DNA from: Solimonas sp040066175 | GTDB taxonomy: Bacteria > Pseudomonadota > Gammaproteobacteria > Nevskiales > Nevskiaceae | DNA length: 64,000 bases | Assembly: GCF_040066175.1 (NCBI RefSeq) | Contig: NZ_JBEAAM010000002.1 | Coordinates: 62,001-126,000, forward strand | Reading direction: 5' to 3' | Shown: piece by piece, positions 38,191 through 47,575 of the stretch | Position numbering within the stretch: the stretch's first letter is position 1 | Layout of the letters: each line of letters opens with the position of its first letter | Program-made: the position numbers and the translations under genes | Notes under the pieces: model-generated | What the model saw: only the letters and a program-made list of their open reading frames with translations | Database searches by the model: none | Told to the model about the DNA's origin: nothing

Positions 38191-39408
38191 ATGGCCAGAG
38201 ATGAAACAGCGATGATCGGAAGGCTCGACGGGCTCGACGGCCTGCGCGGGCTCGCCATGCTCGGCGTGATCTTCTGCCATCTGTCGATCTTCACGATCGG
38301 CTGGATCGGGCTGCCGAGCTTCTTCGTGCTGTCCGGCTTCCTGATCACGCGCGTGCTGCTCGGCGACCGCGCCGAGTCGGACACGCTGCGCGCCTACTTT
38401 GGACGGTTCTACCTGCGCCGCGCGCTGCGGGTCTTCCCGATCTACTACCTCTACCTGCTGGTGGTCACGGCCGCCGTGCTGTCGATCCCGAAACTCGCGC
38501 GCCTGCAGGGTGAACTGCCCTGGGCCTGGACCTACCTGTACAACTTCCGCATGATCGCGTCCGCAGAACACTCGCGGCTGCTCGGGCATCTGTGGTCGCT
38601 GTCGGTCGAAGAGCAGTTCTACCTCGTCTGGCCCTGGCTGATCGCGTTCGCGCCGCGCCGCGTGATCCCGGCCGTCTGCCTGGCGCTGATCGGCATGGGT
38701 CCGCTGGTGCGCGAATGGGTCTGCAACGGCCTGCTGCCGGCGTTCGGCTACGGCGGCGAGCGGGCGCCGATCTACACTTACGTGTTCACGGCCTCGCATC
38801 TCGACGCCTTCGCACTCGGCGCGCTGATCAACTTCGTGCAGTGGCGGCCGCGCATCTGGCACATCGTGGCGCTGATCGGCGGCGCCTTGGCGGTGGGCTT
38901 CGCCGTCAATGGCGGCTACGGCATGGAGGCGCTGTCGATGGGATGGCCGCTGTTCATGCCGCACGGCCAGCAGTACGCCTGGGGCTACACCGTCATCAAC
39001 GTCGTCTGGTTCACCGTGATCTGCGCGATCCTCACCGGCGGGCCGATCAAGCGCTTCTTCTGCCTGGGCGTGCTCGACTATCTGGGCAAGCGCTCGTACT
39101 CGACCTACCTGCTGCACTTCCCGATGCTGGTCCTGATGCAGCCGCTGCTCAACACGGCAATCGCGATGTTCGGTCGTGTACCCGGCACGCTGCTGTTCGC
39201 CGTGCCGTATCTGGCGGCCGTGGTGCTGGCGTCGGATCTCACCTATCGTCACATCGAGGTGCCGATCAACGCGCTCAAGGACCGCTTCCACGCGTCGCGC
39301 AAGACGGCACGCACGGCGCCGGCGGCCGACCACGCCGGACGCTCGCGTGTAGGTCTGGCCCTGCTTCCGGTCCCCCCTGCCGCCGGCAACGACAGGACCG
39401 GCGCATGA
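38191..39408 (+). CDS. Membrane acyltransferase 3 (OafA/YrhL-like), copy 3
   Basis: This 405-residue membrane protein has R-x10-H as GLRGLAMLGVIFCH, SFFVLSGFLITRVLL, FYLRRALRVFPIYYL and SLSVEEQFYLVWPWLI. It is closer to copy 2 than to copy 1 in the conserved motifs. It has a hydrophilic C-terminal tail. The stop overlaps the sulfotransferase start (ATGA), so the two are translationally coupled. Confidence 0.88.
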   Translation: MARDETAMIGRLDGLDGLRGLAMLGVIFCHLSIFTIGWIGLPSFFVLSGFLITRVLLGDRAESDTLRAYFGRFYLRRALRVFPIYYLYLLVVTAAVLSIPKLARLQGELPWAWTYLYNFRMIASAEHSRLLGHLWSLSVEEQFYLVWPWLIAFAPRRVIPAVCLALIGMGPLVREWVCNGLLPAFGYGGERAPIYTYVFTASHLDAFALGALINFVQWRPRIWHIVALIGGALAVGFAVNGGYGMEALSMGWPLFMPHGQQYAWGYTVINVVWFTVICAILTGGPIKRFFCLGVLDYLGKRSYSTYLLHFPMLVLMQPLLNTAIAMFGRVPGTLLFAVPYLAAVVLASDLTYRHIEVPINALKDRFHASRKTARTAPAADHAGRSRVGLALLPVPPAAGNDRTGA

Positions 39409-40397
39409 ACGACCTTGGACCGACGCTGCGCACCGAGGGCGAGCACCCCTGGATCCAGGGCACGCTGACCGATCAGCCGATGCTGATCATCGTCGGCGGT
39501 TATCGCTGCGGCACGACCTCGCTGTTCACCTATCTCGCGGCCCATCCCGACATCGACCCCGCGCTGATCAAGGAACCGGCGTTCTTCTTCTCGCTGCGCA
39601 TCGCGCAGCGGCCGTCGGCGTATCCGGCCGGACACGAAGCCTGGGCGTATCGCTCGATGTTCCGCCGGCGCAACGCGCGCGTACTGCTCGAAGCCACCAG
39701 CAATTACTTCAACGATCCGGGCTGTGCGGCGCGCATCGCCCGCGCGCTGCCGAACGCGCGCATCGTCGTGCTGATGCGCGAGCCGGTCGCGCGCCTGGTC
39801 TCGTGGTACCGGTTCCTGCGCCTGCAGAATCAACTCGATCCCGGACTGGGTTTCGAAGCCTGGATCCGTCGCCAGCTCGCCGAGACGCGCCCGGTGGATG
39901 AACGGCCGTACACGCTGCAGGCGGTCGCGCACTGCCGCTACGCGCCGTACCTGGAGGACTACCTGCGCGTGTTCGGCCGCGACCGGGTGCTGCCGCTCTG
40001 GTTCGACGACTTCAAGAGCGATCCGCGCGGCACGCTGCGGCGGGTCTGCGGCTTCGCCGGCATCGATCCGCGCTTTCACGACGGCTACGCATTCCCGGTG
40101 CAGAACGAGTCGATGAAGCTGCGCCGCGTCGGCTGGTTCCGTGCCTACCGCCGTCTGCACAAGGGCCTGGCCCGTGTCCTGCAACCCTGGCCGCGGCTGC
40201 AGCACGAATTCAAGGTCCAGTTGTTCGGGCGCCTCGAACCCCGCCTCTTGCCCTTCTTCACCGCGCCTGCCGATCCGGTGGACGTGCCCGACGCCCTCGT
40301 GCGTGAACTGCGCGCGCACTTCATCGCGGACCTCGCGCCGCTGCACGAACGGGTCGGCAGTCCGGCACCGTGGCAGGCCGAGTACCTCGCACCATGA
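39405..40397 (+). CDS. Sulfotransferase family protein (polysaccharide-modifying)
   Basis: This 330-residue protein has a PAPS-binding 5' loop, IIVGGYRCGTTSLFTYLAAH, where the usual Lys is Arg. It then has KEPAFFFS and a 3'-phosphate loop, IVVLMREPVARLVSWYRFL. These are the marks of PAPS-dependent sulfotransferases. It is predicted to sulfate sugar units of the polysaccharide. It overlaps the preceding acyltransferase by 4 bases and the next small ORF by 4 bases. Confidence 0.85.
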   Translation: MNDLGPTLRTEGEHPWIQGTLTDQPMLIIVGGYRCGTTSLFTYLAAHPDIDPALIKEPAFFFSLRIAQRPSAYPAGHEAWAYRSMFRRRNARVLLEATSNYFNDPGCAARIARALPNARIVVLMREPVARLVSWYRFLRLQNQLDPGLGFEAWIRRQLAETRPVDERPYTLQAVAHCRYAPYLEDYLRVFGRDRVLPLWFDDFKSDPRGTLRRVCGFAGIDPRFHDGYAFPVQNESMKLRRVGWFRAYRRLHKGLARVLQPWPRLQHEFKVQLFGRLEPRLLPFFTAPADPVDVPDALVRELRAHFIADLAPLHERVGSPAPWQAEYLAP

Positions 40398-40570
40398 ACG
40401 CAGGGCCGGCCCGCATGCGCAAGCGCTACACCTGGATCCCGGACTTCTTCATCGCCGGCGTGCTGGCACCGTCATCTGCCCGCTGCGCACGAGCGGCCAC
40501 CCGTCGCACGGCCCGCGCTTGCCACGGCACCGTGAACTTTTTCACTCGACACGAGAGCCATTTGTCATGA
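40394..40570 (+). pseudogene. 58-residue ORF, possible sulfotransferase remnant
   Basis: ATG at 40394 overlaps the preceding stop (ATGA), and its own TGA overlaps the next ATG (40567). MRKRYTWIPDFFIAGV looks like the start of a sulfotransferase, and VNFFTRHES resembles its KE-x-x-FF region, but the PAPS loop (xGTTS) is missing between them. It may be a deleted copy kept because it couples its neighbours in translation, or a true small protein. Confidence 0.4.
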
Positions 40571-41358
40571 GCCGATTCACTGCCCGCCTGCGCTCCGCAG
40601 CCAAGAGCGCGTACTCCGAGCTGCGTGGCCGCCCGTTTGCCTCTGCGGCTGATCGCATGCAGGCGTCGATCATCGCCTCAGCCGCCGACAAGCGGATCGC
40701 CGAGGCCGTCCGCGGTCAGACCATGACCAACCCGCTGCGTGTCCACGCCCTGATCGATGCGGTGGACTATGTCTGCACGGCGCGCGTCCCGGGCGCATTC
40801 GTCGAGTGCGGCGTCTGGCGTGGAGGCTCGGTGCTGGCGATGCTGCTCAAGCTGATCGATCTGGGCATCACCGACCGCGACGTCTGGCTGTACGACACCT
40901 TCGAGGGCATGACCGCACCGAGTGCGGCCGACACGTCGGCCTTCGAGGCGCCGGCGATGGACACCTGGAACGAGGCCCGCAAGCAGGGCAAGCGCGGCTG
41001 GGACCGGCTGTTCGCCGCCGAGGTGTACAACGAGGACACGGTGCGCGCGCTGCTGCTGTCGAGCGGCTATCCGTCCGATCGCCTGCACTTCGTCAAGGGC
41101 CCGGTCGAGCAGACGATCCCGGCCACGGTGCCGGGCGGCATCGCCCTGCTGCGCCTGGACACCGACTGGTACGAATCGACCCGGCACGAGCTGGAGCATC
41201 TGTATCCGCTGCTTGCGAAGGGCGGCGTGCTGATCATCGACGACTATGGTCATTGGGAAGGCTGCCGCCGGGCCGTGGACGAGTATTTCGCGGCGCACCC
41301 CCCGCGTCCGCTGCTGAATCGGATCGACTACAACGCCCGCATCGGCGTGCGGGTCTGA
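40567..41358 (+). CDS. TylF/MycF family O-methyltransferase
   Basis: This 263-residue SAM-dependent methyltransferase of the TylF (macrocin O-methyltransferase) type has GAFVECGVWRGGSVLAMLL as its SAM loop. DVWLYDTFEGM and LDTDWYESTRHELEHLYP follow, then GGVLIIDDYGHWEGCRRAV with metal-binding Asp residues. TylF enzymes methylate sugar hydroxyls, so it probably O-methylates a residue of the polysaccharide. Four-base overlap with the small ORF before it. Confidence 0.85.
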   Translation: MSRFTARLRSAAKSAYSELRGRPFASAADRMQASIIASAADKRIAEAVRGQTMTNPLRVHALIDAVDYVCTARVPGAFVECGVWRGGSVLAMLLKLIDLGITDRDVWLYDTFEGMTAPSAADTSAFEAPAMDTWNEARKQGKRGWDRLFAAEVYNEDTVRALLLSSGYPSDRLHFVKGPVEQTIPATVPGGIALLRLDTDWYESTRHELEHLYPLLAKGGVLIIDDYGHWEGCRRAVDEYFAAHPPRPLLNRIDYNARIGVRV

Positions 41359-41373
41359 GAGACCGCGAACGTC

Positions 41374-42888
41374 GTGACGCAGCGAGCCGCCGCACGCGCG
41401 CCGTCGGACCTGGTCCACGAGCCGATTCCGCTGGAGACGATCCAGTCGGACACCGCGCGCCACTTCGCGGTTTCGGCCGCCGCCAAGGCCGCCATGCAGA
41501 TCCTGCAGCTGGCGACGCTGGTCGCGCTGGCGCGCCTGCTCGCACCATCGGACTTCGGCGTGCTGGCCATGGTCATGTCGGCGATCGGCGTCGCCGAACT
41601 GCTGCGCGACCTTGGGCTGTCGCACGCGACCGTGCGCGCCGAACAGCTCACGCACGGCCAGCTCAACACGCTTTTCTGGATCAATGCGACCTTGGGCGCG
41701 GTGCTGTGGCTGGCCTGCATCGCGGTCGCACCCGCCCTCGCGTCGCTGCTCTCCGATGCGCGCGTCGCGCCGGTCACCGCCGTCGTCGGCATGAACTTCC
41801 TGCTCAACGGGCTGGCCGCGCAGCACCTGGCCCTGCTGCGCCGGCGCCTGCGCTTCGCGGTCATCGCGCGCATCAACCTGTCCGCCGTGCTGCTCGGTAG
41901 CTTGACCGCGCTCGCACTCGCGGCGCTGGGCGCCGCCTACTGGGCGCTGGTGGCCGCGGCGCTGGTGGGCAGCGCCGCCAACGCGCTCGGCGCGTGGCGC
42001 TGCAGCGGCTGGCGCCCCGGCGCCCCGGCCTGGGATCCGGCCGCACGCCCGCTGTTGTCCTTCGGCGGTTATCTGGTCGGCTTCGGCCTGCTGACTTATG
42101 CCGCGCAGCACGCACACATCGTGCTGATCGGACGCTTCTTCGGTGCCGCCGCCGCCGGCCTCTACGTGCGCGCCTCGACGCTGCTGACGCAGCCGATGGG
42201 CTATGCGCTCGAACCGCTGCGCCTGATCCTGCCGGCGACGCTGTCGCGCTTGCAGGCCGACCCGGATGGATTCCGCAGGAACTACCTCGGCGCGCTGGGG
42301 CCGCTGCTGCTCGGCGCCGCCCCGTTCGGCGCGTGGCTGGTGGTCGCCGCCGACGACGTCGTGCATCTGCTGCTGGGTGCGCAGTGGACCGGCACCGCGC
42401 GCGTGCTGGCCTGGCTGGCGCTCAGCGCCGTGCCGCAGGCCATCAACATCACCAGCGGCTGGCTGTACCTGGCTCGTGGCGACGCGCGCGCGATGATGCG
42501 CTGGGGTGTGGTCGGCTGGACGGTCGTCATCGGCCTGATGCTGTCGGGCCTGTACTGGGGCATCGATGGCGTGGCGGCGATGTACAGCCTGAGCATGTTC
42601 CTGATCGCGGTGCCGTGCATGCACTACGCCTGCCGCGGCACGCAGATCACGCTCGGCGACATCTGGGCGCAGACCTGGCGACCGATGGCCGGAGCGGCGC
42701 TGGCGGCGCTGCCGCTCGCCGTCGTCGCGCATCTGGCCCGGGATTGGCACACGCTTCCGCGGCTGGCCGCCGGCAGCGCCGTTTTCGCGATGACCTATCT
42801 GGCGCTGATGATCGGCGTCTTCGGCGAACGCGACCGCATCGTCGGTCTCTATACGCTGCTGCGCCGCAAGCTGGGCTCTGCGCGATGA
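41374..42888 (+). CDS. wzx: Wzx-type polysaccharide flippase
   Basis: This 504-residue membrane protein has about twelve to fourteen helices and resembles MOP-superfamily exporters of the Wzx/lipopolysaccharide biosynthesis type. Segments include LATLVALARLLAPSDFGVLAM and AAGLYVRASTLLTQPMGYALE. It would flip undecaprenyl-linked repeat units across the inner membrane. The start is GTG at 41374, 15 bases after the methyltransferase. It ends 6 bases from the convergent methyltransferase on the minus strand. Confidence 0.85.
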   Translation: MTQRAAARAPSDLVHEPIPLETIQSDTARHFAVSAAAKAAMQILQLATLVALARLLAPSDFGVLAMVMSAIGVAELLRDLGLSHATVRAEQLTHGQLNTLFWINATLGAVLWLACIAVAPALASLLSDARVAPVTAVVGMNFLLNGLAAQHLALLRRRLRFAVIARINLSAVLLGSLTALALAALGAAYWALVAAALVGSAANALGAWRCSGWRPGAPAWDPAARPLLSFGGYLVGFGLLTYAAQHAHIVLIGRFFGAAAAGLYVRASTLLTQPMGYALEPLRLILPATLSRLQADPDGFRRNYLGALGPLLLGAAPFGAWLVVAADDVVHLLLGAQWTGTARVLAWLALSAVPQAINITSGWLYLARGDARAMMRWGVVGWTVVIGLMLSGLYWGIDGVAAMYSLSMFLIAVPCMHYACRGTQITLGDIWAQTWRPMAGAALAALPLAVVAHLARDWHTLPRLAAGSAVFAMTYLALMIGVFGERDRIVGLYTLLRRKLGSAR

Positions 42889-42893
42889 ACCGG

Positions 42894-43655
42894 TTACGCC
42901 GAGACCGCACGGCTGCGGCGGTCGCGCAGGCTCGTCAGGATCGCCTCGCGCGTCCACAGGCACAGCTGTCGCTGCGGGTAGCCCTCGATCCAGTCGTCGA
43001 TCTGCAGCAGCGGCGGCGGAAAATCGAACGGCGGCAGGCGCAGGTTGAGCTGGCGGAATCCGCCGGTGGCGATGTCCCGGTTGGCGTCGCAGGCCGGATG
43101 GTTGGAGGTCAGTACGTACTGGATCTCGCTGCGCGCCAGGTTTTCGAGCGTCCTGAAGATGTCCGCCTCGGAAAAGTGGAACAGCGCGTCGCGGCACAGC
43201 CACAGATCCGCGGCCGGCAGCGGGTCGCGGATGATGTCGAGCTCGGCGAACGCCGTCGTGGCGTCGCCGTAGCGCGCCTGATTGGCGCGGACCAGCGCGG
43301 GGACGATGTCCGCGCCGAGATAGCTGACACCCGGGCGCGGCACGTGCCGGAACCAGTTGTAGTCCCCGCAGGGTGCGTCGAGGATGCGGCGTACGCCGTA
43401 GCGCGCGAACACGTCCGGCAAGGCCGCACGAATGTTGCGGGTATAGGCCAGCGTGGAACCCGGCCCCGACACGCTTTCGGCGTCCTGCCAGCGGTTGGTC
43501 TCATAGAAGTGCGAGAAGATCTCGCGCGCGCTGCGCCGCCCACCCCAGCGGCGCGCGAAACGCTCGCGGCGCACCCATTCCATCAGGCGAGGACCGCCCG
43601 GTACGCGCCCGAGGACGGTCCGGACCCAGCGTTTGACGGTGGCGGTGGCGTTCAT
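42894..43655 (-). CDS. Class I SAM-dependent methyltransferase
   Basis: This 253-residue minus-strand protein has ILDAPCGDYNWFRHV as SAM motif I, YLGADIVPALV as motif II, and LWLCRDALFHFSEADI. The N-terminal basic helix may be membrane-associated. The target is unknown. It is the only gene in the middle of the cluster on the minus strand, lying tail-to-tail with wzx and head-to-head with a GT8 gene, 59 bases apart. ATG 43655 (MNATATVK) is chosen over an upstream codon at 43694. Confidence 0.8.
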   Translation of the reverse strand: MNATATVKRWVRTVLGRVPGGPRLMEWVRRERFARRWGGRRSAREIFSHFYETNRWQDAESVSGPGSTLAYTRNIRAALPDVFARYGVRRILDAPCGDYNWFRHVPRPGVSYLGADIVPALVRANQARYGDATTAFAELDIIRDPLPAADLWLCRDALFHFSEADIFRTLENLARSEIQYVLTSNHPACDANRDIATGGFRQLNLRLPPFDFPPPLLQIDDWIEGYPQRQLCLWTREAILTSLRDRRSRAVSA

Positions 43656-43714
43656 TGGCTGCGGATCATGCCGTCGGACGGCGCCCGGCGGCAACGGGAC
43701 GCGAGACCAGCGCC

Positions 43715-44668
43715 ATGATCCACGTCGCCTGCGCCGCCGACGAGACCTACGTGCCGCACGCGGCGGCGATGATCCATTCGTTGCTGCGCGCGCCCGGCGG
43801 CGAGGCGGTCACCGTGCACTTCCTGCACGCCGCTGCGCTCGCGCCGGCGTTGATCGCGCAGCTCGACGCTTTCGTGACTGGCCTGGATGGCCGGCTGCGC
43901 TGCCATGCGATCGCCGACGCGCGCGTCGCCGGCCTGCCGACGATGGGCCGCATCTCGCGCGTGATGTGGTTCCGCGTGTTCCTGCCCGAGCTGCTGCCGG
44001 ATGTCCCGCGCGTGCTGTACCTGGACTGCGACACGATCGTCGTCCGCGATCTCCGGCCGCTGTTCGCGCTCGATCTCGAGGGGGCCTGCCTCGGCGCAGT
44101 GTCGAACGTGTTCGAACCGCACATGGCGCAGCACGCGCGGACGCTCGGACTCGAAGACCCGCGCGCCTATTTCAACAGCGGCGTGCTGCTGCTCGATCTC
44201 GATGCCTGGCGGCGCGCCGACGTGGCGCATCGGGTGCTCGAACTGGCGCGGGATCCCGCTCGCCGGCTCGTCTGGCCGGACCAGGATGCGCTGAACATCG
44301 CGCTGGCCGGACGCTGGAAGGCGCTGCACCCGCGCTGGAACTGCCAGAACAGCCTGTACTTCTTCCGCCACGCACCGGAGGTGTTCGGCGCGAATCAGGT
44401 CGCCGAGGCGACTGCCGATCCCGGCATCCTGCACTTCGAAGGCGGCGATCTGGCCAAGCCCTGGCACTACCTGTGCAAGCATCCCGCACGGAGGCTTTAT
44501 CTGCGGCATCGCGCGGCCACGCCCTGGCCCTTGCGACAGCTCGACGGCCGGACGCTGGTCCACCGCCTGCTCCACCCCTTGCCGATCGGCCTGCTGATCC
44601 CGACACTGCGCCTCCTGCACCGCGCCGCCGGCGTCCGCCGCCGGCTGCGCCGCGCCCTATCGCCTTGA
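43715..44668 (+). CDS. Glycosyltransferase family 8 protein, copy 1
   Basis: This 317-residue retaining GT8-type glycosyltransferase has the DXD motif VLYLDCDTIVV, an FNSGVLLLDLDAWR segment, and WPDQDALN and HPRWNCQ as in galactosyl/glucosyltransferases of lipopolysaccharide. It ends with the HFEGGDLAKPWHYLC substrate loop. ATG 43715 (MIHVACAADETYV). It is paralogous to the gene at 46625. The TGA overlaps the TTG of the next gene. Confidence 0.88.
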   Translation: MIHVACAADETYVPHAAAMIHSLLRAPGGEAVTVHFLHAAALAPALIAQLDAFVTGLDGRLRCHAIADARVAGLPTMGRISRVMWFRVFLPELLPDVPRVLYLDCDTIVVRDLRPLFALDLEGACLGAVSNVFEPHMAQHARTLGLEDPRAYFNSGVLLLDLDAWRRADVAHRVLELARDPARRLVWPDQDALNIALAGRWKALHPRWNCQNSLYFFRHAPEVFGANQVAEATADPGILHFEGGDLAKPWHYLCKHPARRLYLRHRAATPWPLRQLDGRTLVHRLLHPLPIGLLIPTLRLLHRAAGVRRRLRRALSP

Positions 44669-45600
44669 CCCAGACCGTGACCGCCGCCCCGCTCGTTTCG
44701 ATCATCGTGCCCAGCTTCAACCAGGGACGCTTCCTGGCGCAGACGCTCGACTCGATCCTCGCCCAGGACCACCGGCCCCTGGAGGTGCTGGTGATGGATG
44801 GCGGCTCCACCGACGAGACCGTCGAGGTGCTGCGCCGATACGCCGCGCAACACCCGGAACTGCAGTGGATCTCCGAACCCGACCGGGGTCCGGCCGACGC
44901 GGTCAACAAGGGCCTGGCGCGCGCGCGCGGCCTGTTTGCCGGCGTCCAGTCCTCGGACGACCTCTATCGGCCCGGCGCGATCCGCGAGGCCGTCGCCGAG
45001 CTGCGCGCGGATCCGGCGCTGACGCTGATCTGCGGCGACATCGAGCTGATCGACATCCACGGCCGCGTCGAAGGACACGTGGCGGCGGGCCGGCCGCTGA
45101 CGCCCGCGAACCTGCTGGCGCGCAGCTGTGTGGTCCACCAGAGCAGCGCCTTCTTCCGCGTGGACGCGGCCCGTGCCGCCGGCGGCTGGGACGGGCGCTA
45201 TTTCTGCTGCGACGCCGAGTTCTGGATGCGCCTGCTGCTCGCCGGCGGCCGCGGCCGGCGCGTCGCGCGCACCTGGTCGGCCTGGCGCCGGCACGACGTG
45301 CAGCGCGACAAGGAAGCCCGGAAGGTGTGGGACGCCTGGCGGCGCATGATCGACGATTCCCCGCTGCTGCGGGGCGCGCCGCTGCACCTGCGCCTGGCCG
45401 CGGAGGCGGGGCACAGCCTGCTGACGCTCAAGTACAACCCAACCGGGTCAAAATGGTTCCGGCTGTTCCACGTCTGGCGTGCCGTGCTGCTGTACCCGCC
45501 GAGCCTGCTCGGCATCCCCCGCAAGTCCGTGCTCGTTCCCGGCGTGGGCGCGCTGCGGCACGCGGCCGGCCGACTGCTGACAGGAGACTCCAGAGGGTGA
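44665..45600 (+). CDS. Glycosyltransferase family 2 protein, copy 1
   Basis: This 311-residue GT2 enzyme has VSIIVPSFNQGRFLAQTLDS, VLVMDGGSTDETVEVL, and the acidic GVQSSDDLYRPG. An SAFFRVDAARAAGGWDGRY segment precedes a CCDAEFWMRL motif. The start is probably TTG at 44665, overlapping the previous stop; GTG 44677 is the alternative. The C-terminal about 80 residues are helical with a hydrophobic stretch. Confidence 0.88.
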   Translation: MTQTVTAAPLVSIIVPSFNQGRFLAQTLDSILAQDHRPLEVLVMDGGSTDETVEVLRRYAAQHPELQWISEPDRGPADAVNKGLARARGLFAGVQSSDDLYRPGAIREAVAELRADPALTLICGDIELIDIHGRVEGHVAAGRPLTPANLLARSCVVHQSSAFFRVDAARAAGGWDGRYFCCDAEFWMRLLLAGGRGRRVARTWSAWRRHDVQRDKEARKVWDAWRRMIDDSPLLRGAPLHLRLAAEAGHSLLTLKYNPTGSKWFRLFHVWRAVLLYPPSLLGIPRKSVLVPGVGALRHAAGRLLTGDSRG

Positions 45601-46628
45601 TCGCCAAAGACATCATGCCCGGCCGCATGCGCCGGTTCGTGCAATCCGCGCTGTCGCGGGTCGGCTACCGGCTCGTGCGCCTCGAAGCCGACCGGCAGCG
45701 CTACAACTCCGCCAGTTTCGAGGCGTCACGGCCCATGCCGCCGGGCACGGAAGAACGCCTGCGCGCGGACCATCCGCGTCTCGCCGAACTGCGGCGCCGC
45801 TACGACGCGAGCACACTGCCGATGGCCCTGCATTCGATGTGGAATGCCGGCTATCTCGGCCGCGAACTGGACCTGCGCTGGTTTCGCGGCGACAACCCCT
45901 ACGTCTGGCAGTTCCGCAACATCGGCTCCGACGCCTGGCGCAAGTACTACCTGTACCTGCGCGACATCGCGGCGCGCGACTCGCGCAATCTGCTGCACAC
46001 GCTCACCGAGGACGGTCTGTTCGGCTGCTGGACCTTCGACTATCCGGGCTGGCCGAGGGTCAGCCGCGACCTGCTCGACGCGATCAACGAGTTGTACTTC
46101 CTCGACCGGCACCTCAACCTGCTGACGCATCCGGAATGGACCGTGCTCGACATCGGTGCCGGCTATGGGCGGCTGGCGCATCGTGCGACGACCGCGGTGC
46201 CGGGACTGACCTGGCTGTGCACCGATGCCGTCCCCGAGTCCAGCTTCCTGTGCGAGTTCTATCTGGATTTCCGCCAGGCCAGGTCCGCGAAAGTCGTGCC
46301 GCTCGACGAACTCGCCACGGAGCTGCCGAAGCGGCGCATCGACCTGGCCGTGAACGTGCACAGCTTCTCGGAAATGAACGAGAACGCGGTGCGCTGCTGG
46401 CTCGACCTGCTGCGCCAGCACCAGGTGCCGTGGCTGTTCATCGTGCCCAACGACGCCGACCGCCTGCTGACGATGGAGCAGGACCAGACCCGGCGTCCCT
46501 TCGACGGCCTGCTCGACGCCGCCGGATACGAGCGCATCGCCTGCGAACCGGTGTTCGCCGACGAGGCGATGCGCGAGTTCATGGGCGTCACCGATCACTT
46601 CCTCCTGTTCCGCCTGCGCAGATCGTGA
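45597..46628 (+). CDS. Putative sugar O-methyltransferase
   Basis: This 343-residue protein has the SAM loop VLDIGAGYGRLAHRA at about residue 183, and LAVNVHSFSEMNENAVRCWL. The pattern resembles proteins annotated as putative sugar O-methyltransferases. It starts at GTG 45597 (overlapping the previous stop) or ATG 45615. It is positioned between glycosyltransferase genes, so it probably methylates a sugar of the repeat unit. Confidence 0.75.
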   Translation: MIAKDIMPGRMRRFVQSALSRVGYRLVRLEADRQRYNSASFEASRPMPPGTEERLRADHPRLAELRRRYDASTLPMALHSMWNAGYLGRELDLRWFRGDNPYVWQFRNIGSDAWRKYYLYLRDIAARDSRNLLHTLTEDGLFGCWTFDYPGWPRVSRDLLDAINELYFLDRHLNLLTHPEWTVLDIGAGYGRLAHRATTAVPGLTWLCTDAVPESSFLCEFYLDFRQARSAKVVPLDELATELPKRRIDLAVNVHSFSEMNENAVRCWLDLLRQHQVPWLFIVPNDADRLLTMEQDQTRRPFDGLLDAAGYERIACEPVFADEAMREFMGVTDHFLLFRLRRS

Positions 46629-47575
46629 TCCACCTCGCCTGCATCGCCGAAGGCGCCTACCTGCGGCACACCGGCGCGATGCTGCACTCGGCGCTGTCGC
46701 AGACGCTGCCGGACCGCTGCACGGTTCACGTCCTGCATGAGCGTCCGATCGCCGACGACGAGCGCGACCGGCTGGCCGGCGTCGTCGCCGGCCTGCGCGG
46801 CGAGCTGCGCTGGCTGCAGCTCGCCGAGGACGCCGCGCGCGGCTTTCCCGACGGCGGCTTCCCGCGTGCCGTGTGGTTCCGCGTCCTGCTGCCCGAGTTG
46901 CTGCCTGGACTGGAGCGCGTGCTGTACCTCGACTCCGACCTGATCGTGCGCCAGAGCCTGGTTCCGCTCTGGCGGACCGATCTCGGCGGCGCACTGCTCG
47001 GCGCCGTCACCAACCCGCTGTATCCGTTCCAGCCGCCGTATCCGCAACAGGCGCTGGGCATCGCGCGGCCCGAGGACTATTTCAATTCCGGCGTGCTGCT
47101 GCTGGACCTCGCGCGGATGCGCGCCGAAGGCAGCGCGCGTGCGCTCGCGCAGGTCGCGGCGACACGGCCCGGTCTGTGGTATCCCGACCAGGATGCCCTC
47201 AACCTGGTCTGCCGGGATCGCTGGCACCGCCTGCATCCGCGCTGGAACGCGCAATCGACGTTCTTCGAGCTGTCGGACCGCGACCTGCCGGTCCCGGCCG
47301 TCGAGGCCGCCGAGGCGCGGACCGACCCGGCGATCGTGCATTTCATCGGCCCCCTCAAACCCTGGACCTACCTGTGCCGGCATCCGCTGCGCGCGCTATA
47401 CGCCGAACACGCGCGCGCCACGCCTTGGGGCGTGCCGCCGCTCGAAGGCCGCACGCTGCGCAATGCGGTGCTGCGCCAGCTGCCGATGGCGGCCATCGAC
47501 CGCTGGTTCGCACTCGAGCGCTGGCTCGCGCGCAAGCGCCGTGGCCTGCAGCGGCGCCTCGGCCTCGCCACGTGA
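46625..47575 (+). CDS. Glycosyltransferase family 8 protein, copy 2
   Basis: This 316-residue GT8 protein begins VIHLACIAEGAYLRHTGAML. It carries the DXD motif VLYLDSDLIV, DYFNSGVLLLDL, WYPDQDALN and HFIGPLKPWTYLC. It is a clear paralogue of the 43715 gene, with the same length and motif order. The GTG start at 46625 overlaps the preceding TGA. Confidence 0.88.
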   Translation: MIHLACIAEGAYLRHTGAMLHSALSQTLPDRCTVHVLHERPIADDERDRLAGVVAGLRGELRWLQLAEDAARGFPDGGFPRAVWFRVLLPELLPGLERVLYLDSDLIVRQSLVPLWRTDLGGALLGAVTNPLYPFQPPYPQQALGIARPEDYFNSGVLLLDLARMRAEGSARALAQVAATRPGLWYPDQDALNLVCRDRWHRLHPRWNAQSTFFELSDRDLPVPAVEAAEARTDPAIVHFIGPLKPWTYLCRHPLRALYAEHARATPWGVPPLEGRTLRNAVLRQLPMAAIDRWFALERWLARKRRGLQRRLGLAT

